Assembly: GCA_947175465.1 (NCBI GenBank)
Contig: CAMWMY010000002.1
Coordinates: 1 to 21,744, forward strand
From: an uncultured Erysipelotrichaceae bacterium
GTDB taxonomy: Bacteria > Bacillota_I > Bacilli_A > Erysipelotrichales > Erysipelotrichaceae
Length of the DNA stretch: 21,744 nucleotides
Direction: 5' to 3'
The position numbers and the translations under genes are program-made. Below are positions 7,721 through 20,388 of the stretch, one piece after another (position 1 is the stretch's first letter; every line of letters starts with the position of its first letter). The notes beneath the pieces are model-generated. The model was not told the origin of the DNA, did no database searches, and was given only the letters and a program-made list of their open reading frames with translations.

Positions 7721-9307
7721 TTAATGTGGATTAATTGCATAAATACTCCATGCAATATTAGAGTCTTTATTTAATTGTAGCTTTGTAGTGTATAGACCTG
7801 ATAAATCAAATTGGAAATCATTGAAGTTTAATGGCTTCATATAATTTTCATAGGCATATAATACTTTTTGAATTTCTTCCATTGAGAATAAATAAACGTC
7901 TTGATTGACACCAGGCCAGCTTGCTGTAGGGCGGGTATCAAATACACCACTTTGATCCAGTGTGGTACTCGAAATAGTCCATGGTTTTAAAGATTGGATT
8001 TGAGAAGATGTGAAGGATGTTATTTGATTAACAGACATGTTTGTAAGTACAAAGTTAGGTGCTGCTTCTAATAAAGCATTGATACTTGTAATTCCACTTG
8101 GGGAAGCAAGTTTTGCAATAATACCTTTAATAATACGTTGCTGTGCACGTTCACGCCCACCTACATCATATCCTTCTGTATAACGGTGACGTGCATAAGC
8201 TAATGCTTGTTTACCATTTAGTTGTTGTTGACCAGCATTTAAACAAATTTGAGCTTCACTAGAGAAATTACGTTCTTCATCTTGTTCACAAAAATCAATT
8301 TCTACATCTATATTAATTCCATTAATAACATCGACAATACCAATAAGTGATGAAAAGCTTACTTTGGCATAGAAGTCGATATCAATACCTAAAAGATATT
8401 CTAATGATTGTACAGTTGTATCAATCCCATATAAACCTGTATGTGTTAGTTTATCATTGGCTTTGTTTAAGGCAACATTAGGAATATAGACATCACGAGG
8501 GAAAGAAATTGTTTGTACATGTTTTGTCGTAGGATTTACAATTAATAAAATATTCACATCACTACGCAAGTTTTGATCAGGTGATCCTACTTCATCCATA
8601 CCACTGATAAGAATCGTAAATGCTTCTTTGGTGATATCTTTAGATGAAGCTGTTTCTTGTACTGGAATTGTACGTTGGAATGTTTTTACAACTTCTACTT
8701 TGTCTTTAAATCCTTCTATGTTGGTATAAAGCATATTTAAGTAAGAATCGCTAATAGCCATAGCATCGTTATATTCTAATAATAAAGCATTGGCCATAGA
8801 AGTATAATCATCATATTCTAAATAGCGCACGCGACTTCCTAAAGTATTACTAATTTCTTGCTTCATATAACTACCATTATCTGCATCTGTTCCTGTTTGA
8901 ATACCGATAGCAGCATTTTTTAATTGATCAAAAGAAGTTATATTCGCATCTTTTTTAACTAGAACACGCATATTAATTGTTGTTTCACTTACACTTGCAA
9001 TATTTTCTAAAGATTGTATTCCTGTATTGATTGTTTTTCCTCCCCATAAAAGGGCAAAACAAAGTAAGATAATACCAAATCGTTTGATTGCTGTGGCGAA
9101 CCAAGATAGACGCTTAAACATAAGTAAAACAAAGATACAAACAAGAATTGCTAAAATAGCACAAGCTATAATGAATAGCTGAAATGGAAGTAAATTCGAT
9201 TTATAGATAGTAAATGCTGTATAAAAGCTAATTATGATTAAAAGAATGGATAAAATAATGTCACTTATTCTACCAAAGTGCAATTTTCTTTTCTTTTTTT
9301 TCTTCAT
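7721..9307 (-). CDS. LCP (LytR-CpsA-Psr) family protein with an extra SBP-like segment
   Basis: Membrane protein of 528 residues. LCP enzymes transfer undecaprenyl-linked glycopolymers such as teichoic acids to peptidoglycan. Three TM helices lie at about 14-35, 40-64 and 75-92. The LCP domain (about 230-405) shows its usual polar residues: RSD at 248-250, SFPRD at 268-272, then YARHRYTEGYDVGGRERAQQ at 371-390 with Arg373, Arg375, Arg385 and Arg387. Between the TM bundle and the LCP domain, residues about 112-212 look like one lobe of a solute-binding fold (VLVKKDANITSFDQLKNAAI, then a DAMAISDSY segment). The C-terminal tail (about 440-528) has no clear motif. A GAGGTG ribosome site is 8-13 bases before the ATG. 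It is transcribed away from pcrA as a single unit. LCP assignment is firm; the polymer attached cannot be told. Confidence 0.92.
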   Translation of the reverse strand: MKKKKKRKLHFGRISDIILSILLIIISFYTAFTIYKSNLLPFQLFIIACAILAILVCIFVLLMFKRLSWFATAIKRFGIILLCFALLWGGKTINTGIQSLENIASVSETTINMRVLVKKDANITSFDQLKNAAIGIQTGTDADNGSYMKQEISNTLGSRVRYLEYDDYTSMANALLLEYNDAMAISDSYLNMLYTNIEGFKDKVEVVKTFQRTIPVQETASSKDITKEAFTILISGMDEVGSPDQNLRSDVNILLIVNPTTKHVQTISFPRDVYIPNVALNKANDKLTHTGLYGIDTTVQSLEYLLGIDIDFYAKVSFSSLIGIVDVINGINIDVEIDFCEQDEERNFSSEAQICLNAGQQQLNGKQALAYARHRYTEGYDVGGRERAQQRIIKGIIAKLASPSGITSINALLEAAPNFVLTNMSVNQITSFTSSQIQSLKPWTISSTTLDQSGVFDTRPTASWPGVNQDVYLFSMEEIQKVLYAYENYMKPLNFNDFQFDLSGLYTTKLQLNKDSNIAWSIYAINPH

Positions 9308-9329
9308 ATGAACACCTCAATCGAAATTT

Positions 9330-9335
9330 ATTATA
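9330..9335 (-). promoter_or_regulatory. Minus-strand -10 box for the LCP gene
   Basis: A perfect TATAAT is read on the minus strand, about 23 bases before the LCP start codon. No convincing -35 is seen. Confidence 0.5.
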
Positions 9336-9439
9336 ATATAGTCTTCCTAAAATTGCTATCTTTATTCTTTGTTTTCTAAAGAAAGAAAAGATGCTAATGA
9401 ATTTCAAGGAAAAAAGAAGAAATTCAAAACGAAATATAG

Positions 9440-9445
9440 TATAAT
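9440..9445 (+). promoter_or_regulatory. -10 box for the pcrA operon
   Basis: TATAAT within ATAGTATAATACG lies 18 bases before the GTG start of pcrA. The -35 is poor. Together with the minus-strand box at 9330 this makes a compact divergent promoter region. Confidence 0.5.
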
Positions 9446-9463
9446 ACGAAAAGAGGTGATTTT

Positions 9464-14716
<5,253 letters not shown>

Positions 14717-14728
14717 AGGAGGAATTTT

Positions 14729-15022
14729 ATGGGACATTTAGATAAAGAATATATAAAGAAATTAGCACATCAAATAATGATTGATGTTAATGATCAAGAA
14801 ATCGAAGAATTACAAACAGATTTTGCACATCTTTTATCACAAATGCAACTTTTACAAGAAGTAGATACTACAGGTGTAGAACCAATGGTTTATCCTTTTG
14901 AACAAGAAGTTTGTTATTTGCGTGAAGATCATGTAGATCATTGTATTACACAAGAAGAAGCATTAAAAAATGTTAAGGAAGTTTGTCTTGGACATGTGAA
15001 ACTTCCAAAGGTGGTGAAGTAA
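14729..15022 (+). CDS. gatC: Asp/Glu-tRNA amidotransferase subunit C
   Basis: Small (97 residues) GatC subunit, which wraps around and stabilises the GatA-GatB complex. That complex converts Glu-tRNA(Gln) to Gln-tRNA(Gln), and Asp-tRNA(Asn) to Asn-tRNA(Asn), in the cytoplasm. Typical features are the N-terminal DKEYIKKLAHQIMIDV helix, the E-x-x-x-L-Q-T-D-F region, VDTTGVEPMVYPF, and YLREDHVDHCITQEEALKN near the end. A strong AAAGGAGG at 14715-14722 overlaps the camS stop. gatA starts one base after the gatC stop, so the two are translationally linked. Confidence 0.95.
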   Translation: MGHLDKEYIKKLAHQIMIDVNDQEIEELQTDFAHLLSQMQLLQEVDTTGVEPMVYPFEQEVCYLREDHVDHCITQEEALKNVKEVCLGHVKLPKVVK

Positions 15023-15023
15023 A

Positions 15024-16445
15024 ATGAATTTAGAAACATTACGTAAACAAGATGTTCGTAAACGCTGTGAAGAAGCTTTAATGAAAGCAAAAGAGTATCA
15101 AAGTGTATTGAATGCAGTTGTGACTTTTTATGATATTGAGGAACAATTACAAAATTTAGAACATGTAGCAAGTGATGCACCTTTGTATGGTGTTCCAGTA
15201 GTGTTAAAAGATAATATTAATACCAAAGGTGTACGTACAACGGCTTCTAGCGTTATGCTTGATCAATATGTGCCTGTTTATGATGCACATGTAGTAGAAA
15301 AGTTAAAGCAAGCAGGAGCGATTATTATAGCAAAAGCATCTATGGATGAATTAGGGATGGGTGGTACAAACTTAAATGCTCATACAGGAAAAGTTAACAA
15401 TCCATGGGATGTACAAAGAATTTCTGGTGGATCTTCTGGAGGAAGTGCTGTACTTGTGGCAAGTGATGTTGTAGCGCTTGCGATTGGGACAGATACAGGA
15501 GATAGTATACGAAAACCAGCTGCTTTCAATGGTGTTGTAGGAATAAAGCCAACTTATGGGCGTATATCTCGTTATGGAGTAATTCCTTATGCATCTAGTT
15601 TAGATCACGTTGGTTATTTAACAGCACAAGTAAAAGATGCCGCTCTTGCGTTAGAAGTATTAGCAGGTCGTGATGATCGTGATGCAACTTCTTCTTATGA
15701 AGCAGTAGGAAAATATGCCTCAAATATCAATAGTGATATGAAAGGGAAAAAAATTGCGATTTTAGGCAATGTGATGGATGAAATTCAAAATGAACAAGTA
15801 AAACAAAACTTTGATGAACTTATGAAAAAGTTAGAAGCTAGAGGAGCGATTGTAGAGCGTGTTCACTTTGATGATCAACTTATGCATTTATTGTTATCGG
15901 TGTATTATATTATTGCGAATGCGGAAGCTACAGCCAATCATTCTAATTTAGATGGAATTCGTTTTGGACTACGAGAAGATGGCGATACTTTAGAAGAAAT
16001 TATGATGAATTCACGTACTAAAGGCTTTAGTAGTAATGTGCGTAAACGTTTTATTATCGGAAGTTATGCATTGTATACAGAAAACCAAGATAAGATTTAT
16101 AAGAAGGCACAAAAAGTACGTCGTTTAATTGTGGAAGAATTGAAACGTGCATTAGAAACATATGATGCGGTAATTGCATGTGCAGCACCAGATGTTGCCC
16201 CAACACAAAAAGAATGTATGAATGGAAAATTAAAGAAAATCCAACAAGTTGCCGATAATCATATGGTGTTAGGAAACTTTAGTGGTTATCCAAGTATGAC
16301 AGTGCCAACTGGTTATATCGATGGATTACCAATTGGTGTTAATATTACGACAAAACCATTTGATGAGCAAACATTGTTTGATATTGGTGTTGCGATTGAA
16401 GAAGAGACAGGAATTCAAAATCAATGTGCGGAGGTGAAGGTATGA
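15024..16445 (+). CDS. gatA: Asp/Glu-tRNA amidotransferase subunit A
   Basis: Amidase-signature subunit that releases ammonia from glutamine (or asparagine) and feeds it to GatB. The 473 residues are normal. The Ser-cisSer-Lys triad is intact: Lys62 in VVLKDN, Ser137 in GGSSGGSA (134-142), and nucleophile Ser161. The stretch around the nucleophile reads GTDTGDSIRKPA instead of the common GTDTGGSIRQPA, so Asp160 replaces Gly and Lys replaces Gln two residues after Ile. Both lie beside the active site but do not touch the triad residues, and may be a lineage trait. AAAGGTGG at 15007-15014 serves the start. The TGA stop overlaps the gatB start (ATGA). Confidence 0.97.
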   Translation: MNLETLRKQDVRKRCEEALMKAKEYQSVLNAVVTFYDIEEQLQNLEHVASDAPLYGVPVVLKDNINTKGVRTTASSVMLDQYVPVYDAHVVEKLKQAGAIIIAKASMDELGMGGTNLNAHTGKVNNPWDVQRISGGSSGGSAVLVASDVVALAIGTDTGDSIRKPAAFNGVVGIKPTYGRISRYGVIPYASSLDHVGYLTAQVKDAALALEVLAGRDDRDATSSYEAVGKYASNINSDMKGKKIAILGNVMDEIQNEQVKQNFDELMKKLEARGAIVERVHFDDQLMHLLLSVYYIIANAEATANHSNLDGIRFGLREDGDTLEEIMMNSRTKGFSSNVRKRFIIGSYALYTENQDKIYKKAQKVRRLIVEELKRALETYDAVIACAAPDVAPTQKECMNGKLKKIQQVADNHMVLGNFSGYPSMTVPTGYIDGLPIGVNITTKPFDEQTLFDIGVAIEEETGIQNQCAEVKV

Positions 16446-17866
16446 GTTTTGAAGTCATTATTGGAATTGAAATACATTGTGAGTTAAAGACAAAAACAAA
16501 GATGTTTTCAGGAGCACCTGTTTTATTTGGAGAAAAAGCCAATACATGTGTGAATGAGATTGATTTAGGTCATCCAGGTACATTACCATCCGTTAATAAA
16601 AAAGCAGTAGAATTAGCCATTAAAGCTGCTTCTGCTTTTCAATGTGAAATTGATCCTGTTCTTCGTTTTGACCGTAAAAATTATTATTATTCAGATTTAC
16701 CAAAAGGGTATCAAATTACACAACAATTTTATCCAATTGGGAAAAATGGACAAGTCGTGATTGAAGTTGAAGGCGAACAAAAAGTAATCCGCATTCAACG
16801 TATGCACATGGAAGAAGATACAGCAAAGCAATTTCATAATGATAGTGGAACTTTAATTGATTTTAACCGTGCGGGGACACCTTTAATTGAGATTGTATCA
16901 GAAGCAGATATGCGCAGTGGAAAAGAAGCAGCTGCTTATGTAGAAAAAATAAGAATGTTGTTAGATTACTTAGAAGTTAGTGATGTAAAAATGGAAGAAG
17001 GATCCATGCGTTGTGATGTGAATATTTCATTACGTGAAAAAGGCACAACAGCTTTTGGGGTGAAGAGTGAGATTAAAAACTTAAATTCTATAAGCAATGT
17101 ACAAAAAGCAATTGAAGCTGAAATTGAGCGCCAAACACAAATTCTTCTTTCTGGTGGAAAAGTAGAACAAGAAACAAGACGTTATGATGAGGCATTAAAA
17201 AATACGGTATTGATGAGAAAAAAAGAGGGAAGTGTGGACTATAAGTATTTCCCTGACCCTAATCTTACACCTATTCGTGTTGATGAAAACTGGATTAAAG
17301 AAATTCAAGCTTCTTTACCAGAATTACCAGATGCAAGAAAGAAACGTTATATGAATGAGTTAGGTTTAAATGATTATGATGCTCAACAACTTATTCAAAA
17401 TAAAGAAATGGCTGCTTTTTATGATGAAGTATGTAAACATTGTAAAGAGTATAAATTGATTGCGAACTGGATTATTACCGAATTAAGTGCAGCTTTATAT
17501 AAACAAAATAAAACGATGAAAGAAAATCCTTGTAAAGCAGAATATCTTGCGAGTATGATTCAAATGATCAAAGCAGGAGAAATTTCAAGTAAGCAAGGGA
17601 AAGTTGTATTTGAAGAAATCATGCAAGGGAAAGATCCAAAGAAAGTTGTGGAAGAAAAAGGAATGAAACAGATGAGTGATGCAGGAGAGCTGTTATCTAT
17701 CGTTACTTCTGTTTTAGATGCGAATCCACAATCCATTGAAGACTTCAAAAATGGAAAGGATCGTGCCGTTGGATTTTTAGTAGGGCAGGTAATGAAAGCA
17801 AGTAAAGGGCAGGCAAATCCTACATTGACGAATCAATTAATTCAAGAAGAATTAAAGAAAAGATAG
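16442..17866 (+). CDS. gatB: Asp/Glu-tRNA amidotransferase subunit B
   Basis: GatB phosphorylates and then amidates the mischarged Glu-tRNA(Gln) or Asp-tRNA(Asn), using ATP and the ammonia from GatA. 474 residues, normal for bacteria. Conserved GatB stretches: GIEIHCELKTKTKMFSGAP near the N-terminus, RKNYYYSDLPKGYQITQ, the metal-site block RMHMEEDTAKQFH (His122, Glu124, Glu125), FNRAGTPLIEIVSE, and MRCDVNISLR. The C-terminal YqeY-like tRNA-binding tail (about 330-474) ends with VGFLVGQVMKASKGQANP. The ATG at 16442 is chosen over one at 16424: GGAGGTGA at 16430-16437 is in place, and the 4-base overlap with gatA is the usual coupling. It is probably the last core gene of the operon, although the next ORF follows by only 48 bases. 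Confidence 0.97.
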   Translation: MSFEVIIGIEIHCELKTKTKMFSGAPVLFGEKANTCVNEIDLGHPGTLPSVNKKAVELAIKAASAFQCEIDPVLRFDRKNYYYSDLPKGYQITQQFYPIGKNGQVVIEVEGEQKVIRIQRMHMEEDTAKQFHNDSGTLIDFNRAGTPLIEIVSEADMRSGKEAAAYVEKIRMLLDYLEVSDVKMEEGSMRCDVNISLREKGTTAFGVKSEIKNLNSISNVQKAIEAEIERQTQILLSGGKVEQETRRYDEALKNTVLMRKKEGSVDYKYFPDPNLTPIRVDENWIKEIQASLPELPDARKKRYMNELGLNDYDAQQLIQNKEMAAFYDEVCKHCKEYKLIANWIITELSAALYKQNKTMKENPCKAEYLASMIQMIKAGEISSKQGKVVFEEIMQGKDPKKVVEEKGMKQMSDAGELLSIVTSVLDANPQSIEDFKNGKDRAVGFLVGQVMKASKGQANPTLTNQLIQEELKKR

Positions 17867-17884
17867 CAAAATCTTTCATTTTTT
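17859..17884 (+). terminator. Weak hairpin with T-run at the gatB stop
   Basis: AAAGAT (17859-17864) pairs with ATCTTT (17871-17876), followed by CATTTTTT. The stem is only six A/T-rich pairs and starts inside the gatB stop region, so it is at best a partial terminator. Confidence 0.3.
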
Positions 17885-17914
17885 AGTACAATAGGTGATG
17901 TCAGGAGTGATATT

Positions 17915-18538
17915 ATGAGTAAAAAAGAGATAAAAAAGAAGGAAAAAGGGGAAAAAGAACCGAAAAAACATAATTATTTGCTTTGGATCGCAAGTATTGT
18001 TATTCTTGTTCCTGTTCTTTTTTTAGCGTATATTATCTTAGATACTTCTGGGAAAACAGGGGAACCAGTTGTAGGGAATCGTTTTGATAATGCATTAAAT
18101 CCTGCGATTACGCAAGAGCAAATATCGACGATACAAACGAATATACAAATTGAAGGTGCTGTGAAAACAGAAGTCCTTTTGAAAAGTGCTACTTTACGTG
18201 TCTATGTGCAATTACCTGATCAAACAGGTAGGGATGCAATCGATGCAGCAGCAGAGAAGGCTTTTCAAGAAGTTGTGAATCAGTTGCCGATAGAGACGTA
18301 TTTTACAAATGGTGAAGATGGAAAGAAAATGTATGATTTAGAGGTGCATGTTTATAATTTTACACCAGGAAGTGCAGAAGCTGATTGGAATATTTATATT
18401 ACAAAATCAAAAAATGCAGCGGCAAAAGAGAGTATTGTCGATGTATTAACATCACCTAAAAATCAAGATATTGCGAATTCATTGTTGAATCCTGAAACTG
18501 TAGAGCAAGGCGAACCTGCAAGTGCAGAAGGGAATTAA
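17915..18538 (+). CDS. Single-pass membrane protein of unknown function
   Basis: Protein of 207 residues that I do not recognise. It begins with a very Lys/Glu-rich cytoplasmic tail (1-20), followed by one TM helix (about 22-43, LLWIASIVILVPVLFLAYII). An extracellular domain of about 160 residues has alternating strand and helix stretches (TEVLLKSATLRVYVQL; AEKAFQEVVNQL; YDLEVHVYNF; ADWNIYITKS), so it is probably a small alpha/beta fold. There is no lipobox and no Cys outside. CAGGAGTGA at 17901-17909 serves the ATG. It lies 48 bases after gatB and ends before a strong terminator, so it may be the tail gene of the pcrA-gatB operon. A weak TACAAT box at 17887 could give it separate expression. 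A link to translation or cell-wall function cannot be shown. Confidence 0.8.
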   Translation: MSKKEIKKKEKGEKEPKKHNYLLWIASIVILVPVLFLAYIILDTSGKTGEPVVGNRFDNALNPAITQEQISTIQTNIQIEGAVKTEVLLKSATLRVYVQLPDQTGRDAIDAAAEKAFQEVVNQLPIETYFTNGEDGKKMYDLEVHVYNFTPGSAEADWNIYITKSKNAAAKESIVDVLTSPKNQDIANSLLNPETVEQGEPASAEGN

Positions 18539-18579
18539 CGATTGTAAAAGAAGATTACATGGTATGATAAAAAAATGAG

Positions 18580-18600
18580 AAAAGGGCAATCGCCCTTTTT
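18580..18600 (+). terminator. Strong Rho-independent terminator
   Basis: AAAAGGGC-AATC-GCCCTTTTT is a perfect GC-core stem with a 4-base loop and a T tail. It separates the operon from the rRNA methyltransferase gene. Confidence 0.9.
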
Positions 18601-18639
18601 GTGATTATAGATTGCTATATTTATTTGTGAGGAGAAGTT

Positions 18640-19965
18640 ATGAAGAAAAATGATCGCGTTACAGGGATATGTGAAAGTTATACATTTGATGGGCATGGAG
18701 TTGTGAAGATAAACGGGTTTCCTCTTTTTGTGAAAGGTCTTTTAAAAGGGGAAGAAGCTGAGATTGTGATTACCAAGCTTAAAAAGACGTATGGGTTTGG
18801 AAAATGGGTACGCTTGCTACAGGAATCAAAAGAAAGAGTAGAACCTATGTGTTCACTAGCAAAACAGTGTGGTGGCTGTCAATTACAACATATGTCTTTG
18901 AAAGAACAAAAAGCATTTAAGAAACAACGAGTAGAAGACGTACTGCGTAGAATTGGTGGAATTGATGTTAGGGTAGAAGATGTTCTTAGTATGGAAGAAC
19001 CATTCTTTTATCGTAATAAAGGGCAAATTCCAATACAAGAGCATGTTGGAGAAGTAAAGATGGGCTTTTATCGTATTCATAGTAATGAAGTTGTGGATAT
19101 GGATGAATGTCCTATCCAAAGTCATAGAATTAATGAAGTAGTAAAAGAAATACGCTCTTTATTTAAACAATATCCAATTGCTTCTTATTTTCGCCATGTA
19201 TTAGTAAAGCATGCATTTTCTAATGATCAAATAATGGTAGTATTTATCGCAAGACAAAAAGATATACCTAAAATAAAAGCACTTGTGCAAGAATTAGTGG
19301 CACGCATACCGAATATTAAAAGTGTTCTTTTACAAGTAAATAAGCGAGAGGATAATGTAATTTTAGGTGATGAGGAATATTTACTATATGGAAGTGATCG
19401 TATTATGGATAAGCTTCAACAATTATCTTTTCAAATCTCTTCAAGATCCTTTTATCAAGTCAATCCAGTACAAACTGAAGTGTTGTATGGAAAAGTTTTA
19501 GAATTTGCTTGTTTGCAAGGGACAGAAACAGTATTAGATTTGTATTGTGGAGTAGGAACGATTTCCATGTTTCTAGCACAAAAAGCAAAGTCCGTTATTG
19601 GAATTGAAGTTGTGCCTGAGGCAATTGAAGATGCGAAGATGAATGCTTATATGAATGGCATTGAAAATATTAGCTTTATTTGTAGTGATGCGGCTCGTTA
19701 TGCAACACAAGTGAGTGAAGAAGGGAAGAAAATTGATGTTGTTGTGGTAGATCCACCAAGAAAGGGCTGTGATGAAGAGACACTACAAAGTATTGCAAGG
19801 ATGGAGCCTAAAAGACTAGTCTATGTTTCATGTGATCCAGCAACACTTGCAAGAGATTTGAAAGTGCTAGAACAGTTAGGGTTTAAGGTAGAGAAGGTGC
19901 AGCCTGTAGATATGTTTGGGCAGACGTATCATGTGGAATGTGTATCTCTGTTGACTAAAAAATAA
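18640..19965 (+). CDS. rlmD: 23S rRNA (uracil-C5)-methyltransferase, RlmD/RlmCD type
   Basis: SAM-dependent enzyme of the TrmA/RumA family that forms m5U in 23S rRNA. The Bacillus relative (RlmCD) modifies both U747 and U1939, so the exact site here is open. Domains in order: N-terminal TRAM RNA-binding domain (about 1-58, GICESYTFDGHGVVKINGFP); a 4Fe-4S cluster site with Cys71, Cys77 and Cys80 (CGGCQLQH) and Cys157 (DMDECPIQ); the SAM motif LDLYCGVGTISMFLA; DPPRKGC; and the catalytic Cys398 in YVSCDPATLARDL. 441 residues, normal. A GAGGAG ribosome site lies before the ATG at 18640. It stands alone between a strong terminator and the AT-rich restriction-modification spacer. The cluster Cys residues argue for RlmD rather than TrmFO-type or cluster-free paralogues. 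Confidence 0.92.
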   Translation: MKKNDRVTGICESYTFDGHGVVKINGFPLFVKGLLKGEEAEIVITKLKKTYGFGKWVRLLQESKERVEPMCSLAKQCGGCQLQHMSLKEQKAFKKQRVEDVLRRIGGIDVRVEDVLSMEEPFFYRNKGQIPIQEHVGEVKMGFYRIHSNEVVDMDECPIQSHRINEVVKEIRSLFKQYPIASYFRHVLVKHAFSNDQIMVVFIARQKDIPKIKALVQELVARIPNIKSVLLQVNKREDNVILGDEEYLLYGSDRIMDKLQQLSFQISSRSFYQVNPVQTEVLYGKVLEFACLQGTETVLDLYCGVGTISMFLAQKAKSVIGIEVVPEAIEDAKMNAYMNGIENISFICSDAARYATQVSEEGKKIDVVVVDPPRKGCDEETLQSIARMEPKRLVYVSCDPATLARDLKVLEQLGFKVEKVQPVDMFGQTYHVECVSLLTKK

Positions 19966-20130
19966 GGAAAAATATAATAAATATACTGGTGAGTCAAGGA
20001 TTTATAAGTAATGTTAGAGTTGAAATAGCATTCAGAAGTTTTTTATTTTAGTAGAAGATAAGGAATAAAAGGTATTAGGTAGATAGATAAGTTTGAAATC
20101 ATTTAAAAACAACCAATTTAGGTTTAATCA

Positions 20131-20139
20131 TGGTATAAT
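20131..20139 (+). promoter_or_regulatory. Extended -10 promoter (TGGTATAAT) of the RM region
   Basis: A perfect TG-N-TATAAT lies about 59 bases before the broken HTH start. The stretch 19966-20130 before it is very AT-rich and shows no ORF, tRNA or clear hairpin. Confidence 0.6.
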
Positions 20140-20197
20140 AGTATAGGATTTTGAATGTGATATTATGTATGTTAGTTATAGCCTACTTTGGAGGTTA

Positions 20198-20364
20198 ATG
20201 ATTGATAGAAAGGTGAAAAAGACACAGAGTTGCAAAAATTTACAGAAATTAGTTCTAGTACTATGACTAGATTAAGGAATTATAAAAGTGTTGGAATCGA
20301 TACATTATTAAAAATTTGTAAGGTGCTAGATTGTAAAATAGAAGAAATATTAGAGACTAAATAA
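20198..20364 (+). pseudogene. Small Xre/HTH_26-type regulator, frame-disrupted
   Basis: An ATG at 20198 with a good GGAGG site (20190-20194) starts MIDRKVKK, the usual opening of small Cro/C1-type regulators, but its frame soon ends. The rest of the domain continues in another frame: KDTELQKFTEISSSTMTRLR, then NYKSVGIDTLLKICKVLDCK and IEEILETK up to the TAA at 20362. The full family is about 65-70 residues; here about 55 codons' worth of DNA remain, and the two frames are incompatible. This suggests a 3n+1 deletion after codon 8, which removed the end of helix 1 and the turn to helix 2. An intact protein could only start at a TTG (20230, 44 residues) lacking helix 1. It lies 24 bases before the methyltransferase start, the usual place of a controller gene. 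Confidence 0.65.
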
Positions 20365-20388
20365 AATATAGACTTGAGAGGATGATTA

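Noticed and set aside
18883..19125. Minus-strand ORF inside rlmD
   Set aside because: Antisense to the Fe-S and TRAM-proximal coding region, with no start signal.
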